Source of the DNA: H111-94 sp034436045 | GTDB lineage: Bacteria; Chloroflexota; Ktedonobacteria; Ktedonobacterales; Ktedonobacteraceae | Direction of reading: 5' to 3' | Length of the DNA stretch: 7,607 nt | NCBI GenBank assembly: GCA_034436045.1 | Contig: DAOTVZ010000098.1 | Location: forward strand, 1 to 7,607 | Shown: positions 6,297 to 7,607 of the stretch, in pieces | How positions within the stretch are numbered: position 1 is the stretch's first letter | Layout of the letters: the number at the start of each line of letters is the position of its first letter | Program-made: the position numbers and the translations under genes | Notes under the pieces: generated by a model | The model's input: the letters and a program-made list of their open reading frames with translations, nothing else | Told to the model about the DNA's origin: nothing | Database searches by the model: none

Positions 6297-6322
6297 CTTA
6301 ATTCTCATCCCACTTGTATACT
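6293..6322 (+). promoter_or_regulatory. promoter of the right-hand operon
   Basis: TTGACT (6293-6298), an 18-bp spacer and TATACT (6317-6322) form a near-consensus housekeeping promoter. Transcription would start near 6329 and give a leader of about 145 bases before the ATG at 6474. The -35 box lies exactly where the ISKra4 remnant ends. Confidence 0.65.
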
Positions 6323-6330
6323 GTTGAAGA

Positions 6331-6460
6331 AACGTGCTTGAATGTTAGGTAATGTATATATCACTCGAAAGATACAGGTGACCATTGGCACGTTCATTCA
6401 AGATATTCCCATTCCCGGTGTTCACCTTGTCGCTTCTTCACTTTGTATTTTGAGGTGAAA
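6331..6460 (+). promoter_or_regulatory. structured 5' leader that can hide the ribosome-binding site
   Basis: AACGTGC (6331-6337) is complementary to GCACGTT (6388-6394), and CTTGAATG (6337-6344) to CATTCAAG (6395-6402). The order of the two pairs makes them crossing, so they form a pseudoknot or are alternatives. TTCACCT (6421-6427) pairs perfectly with AGGTGAA (6453-6459), the likely Shine-Dalgarno region. The same TCACCT can instead pair with AGGTGA at 6376-6381, giving two exclusive states. It matches no riboswitch class I know. Confidence 0.45.
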
Positions 6461-6473
6461 TGAGTTTGTATCG

Positions 6474-7007
6474 ATGTATAATCTGGATTTTGAGACCATA
6501 AAGCTAGTGATGCGGGAACATCGAGCAACGGGATATCTTTATGCTAATGTACCAACAGGAATCGGGGGATTGCAAGGCCCTTGCCGTATACACATACGGC
6601 TATCAAAAGGTGAAGTTATCTCTTGCGCCGTAGTGGGAGCTAATGGACAAAAACTACCTGAGAAAGAAGCCGTTTCACGGCTTACCCGGCTGGGAAGACT
6701 GCAATGGGAGTTCGTAGCACAAGGCGAAACAGAACCTGTGCTGCCTTTCTCCCCAACACAAGATGAAACCTCTCTCTTCCCACAACGAACGCTATATCTG
6801 GACCAACGTCAGATGCAATTCTGGCCCCGTTTGCACAGGTCGGTATTTGCTTTGGCAGATGGGACAAGGAGTTCGGTGAAAATTGCAGAGATTCTTTCAG
6901 TTGGACCAGAGGTAGTCGAGCGGGTCTTACGCGACTTACAACTACAAGGGATGATTGTAATGGGAACAAACACATCAAGAAACCATCGGAACGGAAGGGA
7001 ACATTAG
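6474..7007 (+). CDS. 177-residue protein, DUF4388/PATAN-like domain plus winged helix (function unknown)
   Basis: The N-terminal about 85 residues (ATGYLYANV, CRIHIRLSKGEVISC, then LTRLGRLQWEF) resemble the DUF4388/PATAN-type domains found in bacterial signalling proteins. Residues about 122-162 (SVFALADGTRSSVKIAEILS, then VVERVLRDLQLQGMI) look like a small winged helix of the kind often attached to them. No catalytic motif, signal peptide or membrane segment is seen, so it is a cytoplasmic regulator or adaptor at best. An in-frame stop at 6456-6458 rules out a longer start. The ATG at 6474 is 18 bases after the GAGGTG motif, which is longer than usual. The membrane protein at 7060 follows after 52 bases without a terminator, suggesting an operon. 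Both domain names are my recognition, not a search. Confidence 0.65.
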   Translation: MYNLDFETIKLVMREHRATGYLYANVPTGIGGLQGPCRIHIRLSKGEVISCAVVGANGQKLPEKEAVSRLTRLGRLQWEFVAQGETEPVLPFSPTQDETSLFPQRTLYLDQRQMQFWPRLHRSVFALADGTRSSVKIAEILSVGPEVVERVLRDLQLQGMIVMGTNTSRNHRNGREH

Positions 7008-7059
7008 TAATTAAGATAGATATGAGCATGACCTTTAGTCAAGAAAGGATGGCTATTGT

Positions 7060-7607
7060 ATGAAGTATCCTTCACCGCAGGGAATAGAGGTTACACCAGG
7101 CAGTCGTGTGCCTGAATATTTAACAACAAAGCATCGAGAAGTAGCTTTTTTAAACTGGTGGTATCGCATAGCTTCTCCACCAGCTCCCCCCGACACTGCT
7201 TCTTTCCAGGAGAGAACACATTTTCACCGTGGAAGAACGGGAAGCCAGTTATTACCAGTACTCTACTTATTCCTCATTGTTTCCCTGCCCACAGGTTTTT
7301 TTGGGACAGCCTTCTCTTCTACTTCTACCGTCAGCGTCGCCAACTTTTTGGGTATATCGGTATCAACTATCGTGGTCTCCATCGCCGGGTTGCTAGCACT
7401 GGTCATCGCAACCATCTTTAACCGCATGGGGATGGTTAATCTTGCAGGTAGCATTGTTGTAGTGACATTTATGGCTAGCCCAATGGCAAATATTGTGCTG
7501 ACCCCTGGTGGACTGAACATGATTGACCTGTTGTTGTATGGCCTGCTAGTCCTGCCACTGGTATGTGCAGTATCATTTCTACCCCCCATCTGGGTATTTG
7601 TGGTAGC
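7060..7607 (+). CDS. multi-pass membrane protein, N-terminal part (runs off the window)
   Basis: From ATG at 7060 the frame stays open to the end, 182 complete codons. AGAAAGGA (7042-7049) stands ten bases upstream as a good ribosome-binding site. The first about 60 residues are cytoplasmic in character (PEYLTTKHREVAFLNWWYR). Then come membrane segments at about 64-84, 98-120, 124-147 and 154-182. No enzyme motif is reached. N-termini of this kind, a short YLTTKHRE-like stretch followed by several helices, I associate with membrane-anchored signalling proteins such as histidine kinases in Ktedonobacteria, but the missing C-terminal half would have to show that. It follows the winged-helix protein gene by 52 bases and is probably co-transcribed with it. 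Confidence 0.75.
   Translation, partial: MKYPSPQGIEVTPGSRVPEYLTTKHREVAFLNWWYRIASPPAPPDTASFQERTHFHRGRTGSQLLPVLYLFLIVSLPTGFFGTAFSSTSTVSVANFLGISVSTIVVSIAGLLALVIATIFNRMGMVNLAGSIVVVTFMASPMANIVLTPGGLNMIDLLLYGLLVLPLVCAVSFLPPIWVFVV

Noticed and set aside
6460..6501. Thirteen-codon frame starting at ATG 6460, near the GAGGTG motif
   Set aside because: Spacing of about four bases is too short and the peptide has no attenuator-like codon run; kept only as a possible competing start.

Overview
The window looks like an accessory, transposon-rich stretch of a bacterial genome. The best guess is a member of the Ktedonobacteria (Chloroflexota). This rests on my recollection of how that group's transposases and its membrane/winged-helix protein pairs read, not on any search. 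Base composition is close to balanced. Promoters, ribosome-binding sites and a hairpin-plus-U-tract terminator are all of ordinary bacterial type.

Layout, left to right. (1) Positions 91-837, minus strand: a truncated Tn3-family transposase that keeps the first two catalytic aspartates and has lost the glutamate end. (2) About 840-2140: no convincing gene but very rich in inverted repeats. It includes two diverged copies of a roughly 217-bp unit whose arms match each other within a unit better than between units, which suggests a maintained stem. (3) 2143-2580: the DNA-binding N-terminus of a transposase, cut off but with its own promoter and ribosome-binding site. It is followed by a small overlapping ORF and, on the other strand, a possible transposase remnant. 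(4) 3014-4885, minus strand: the largest gene, a 623-residue tyrosine recombinase resembling hairpin-telomere resolvases (protelomerases). It has a clear promoter and terminator, and an imperfect palindrome about 130 bp upstream of its start. (5) 5108-5950: a nearly intact IS5-family element (IS427-like) with terminal inverted repeats and a TA target duplication. Its transposase is split by a +1 frame change and its stop codon is completed by target DNA. (6) 5954-6296: an internal remnant of an ISKra4-like transposase, next to that insertion. (7) 6293-7607: a promoter and a long leader with strong base-pairing potential over the ribosome-binding site. A 177-residue probable sensor/winged-helix protein follows, then the N-terminal half of a multi-pass membrane protein that runs off the window.

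The window therefore has three layers. Four or five different transposons are in various states of decay. One complete, well-equipped recombinase gene may act on palindromic DNA ends. A normal two-gene operon sits at the right edge and appears to carry post-transcriptional control. The most interesting items are the telomere-resolvase-like protein with its possible upstream site, the paired 217-bp structured repeats, and the structured leader of the right-hand operon.
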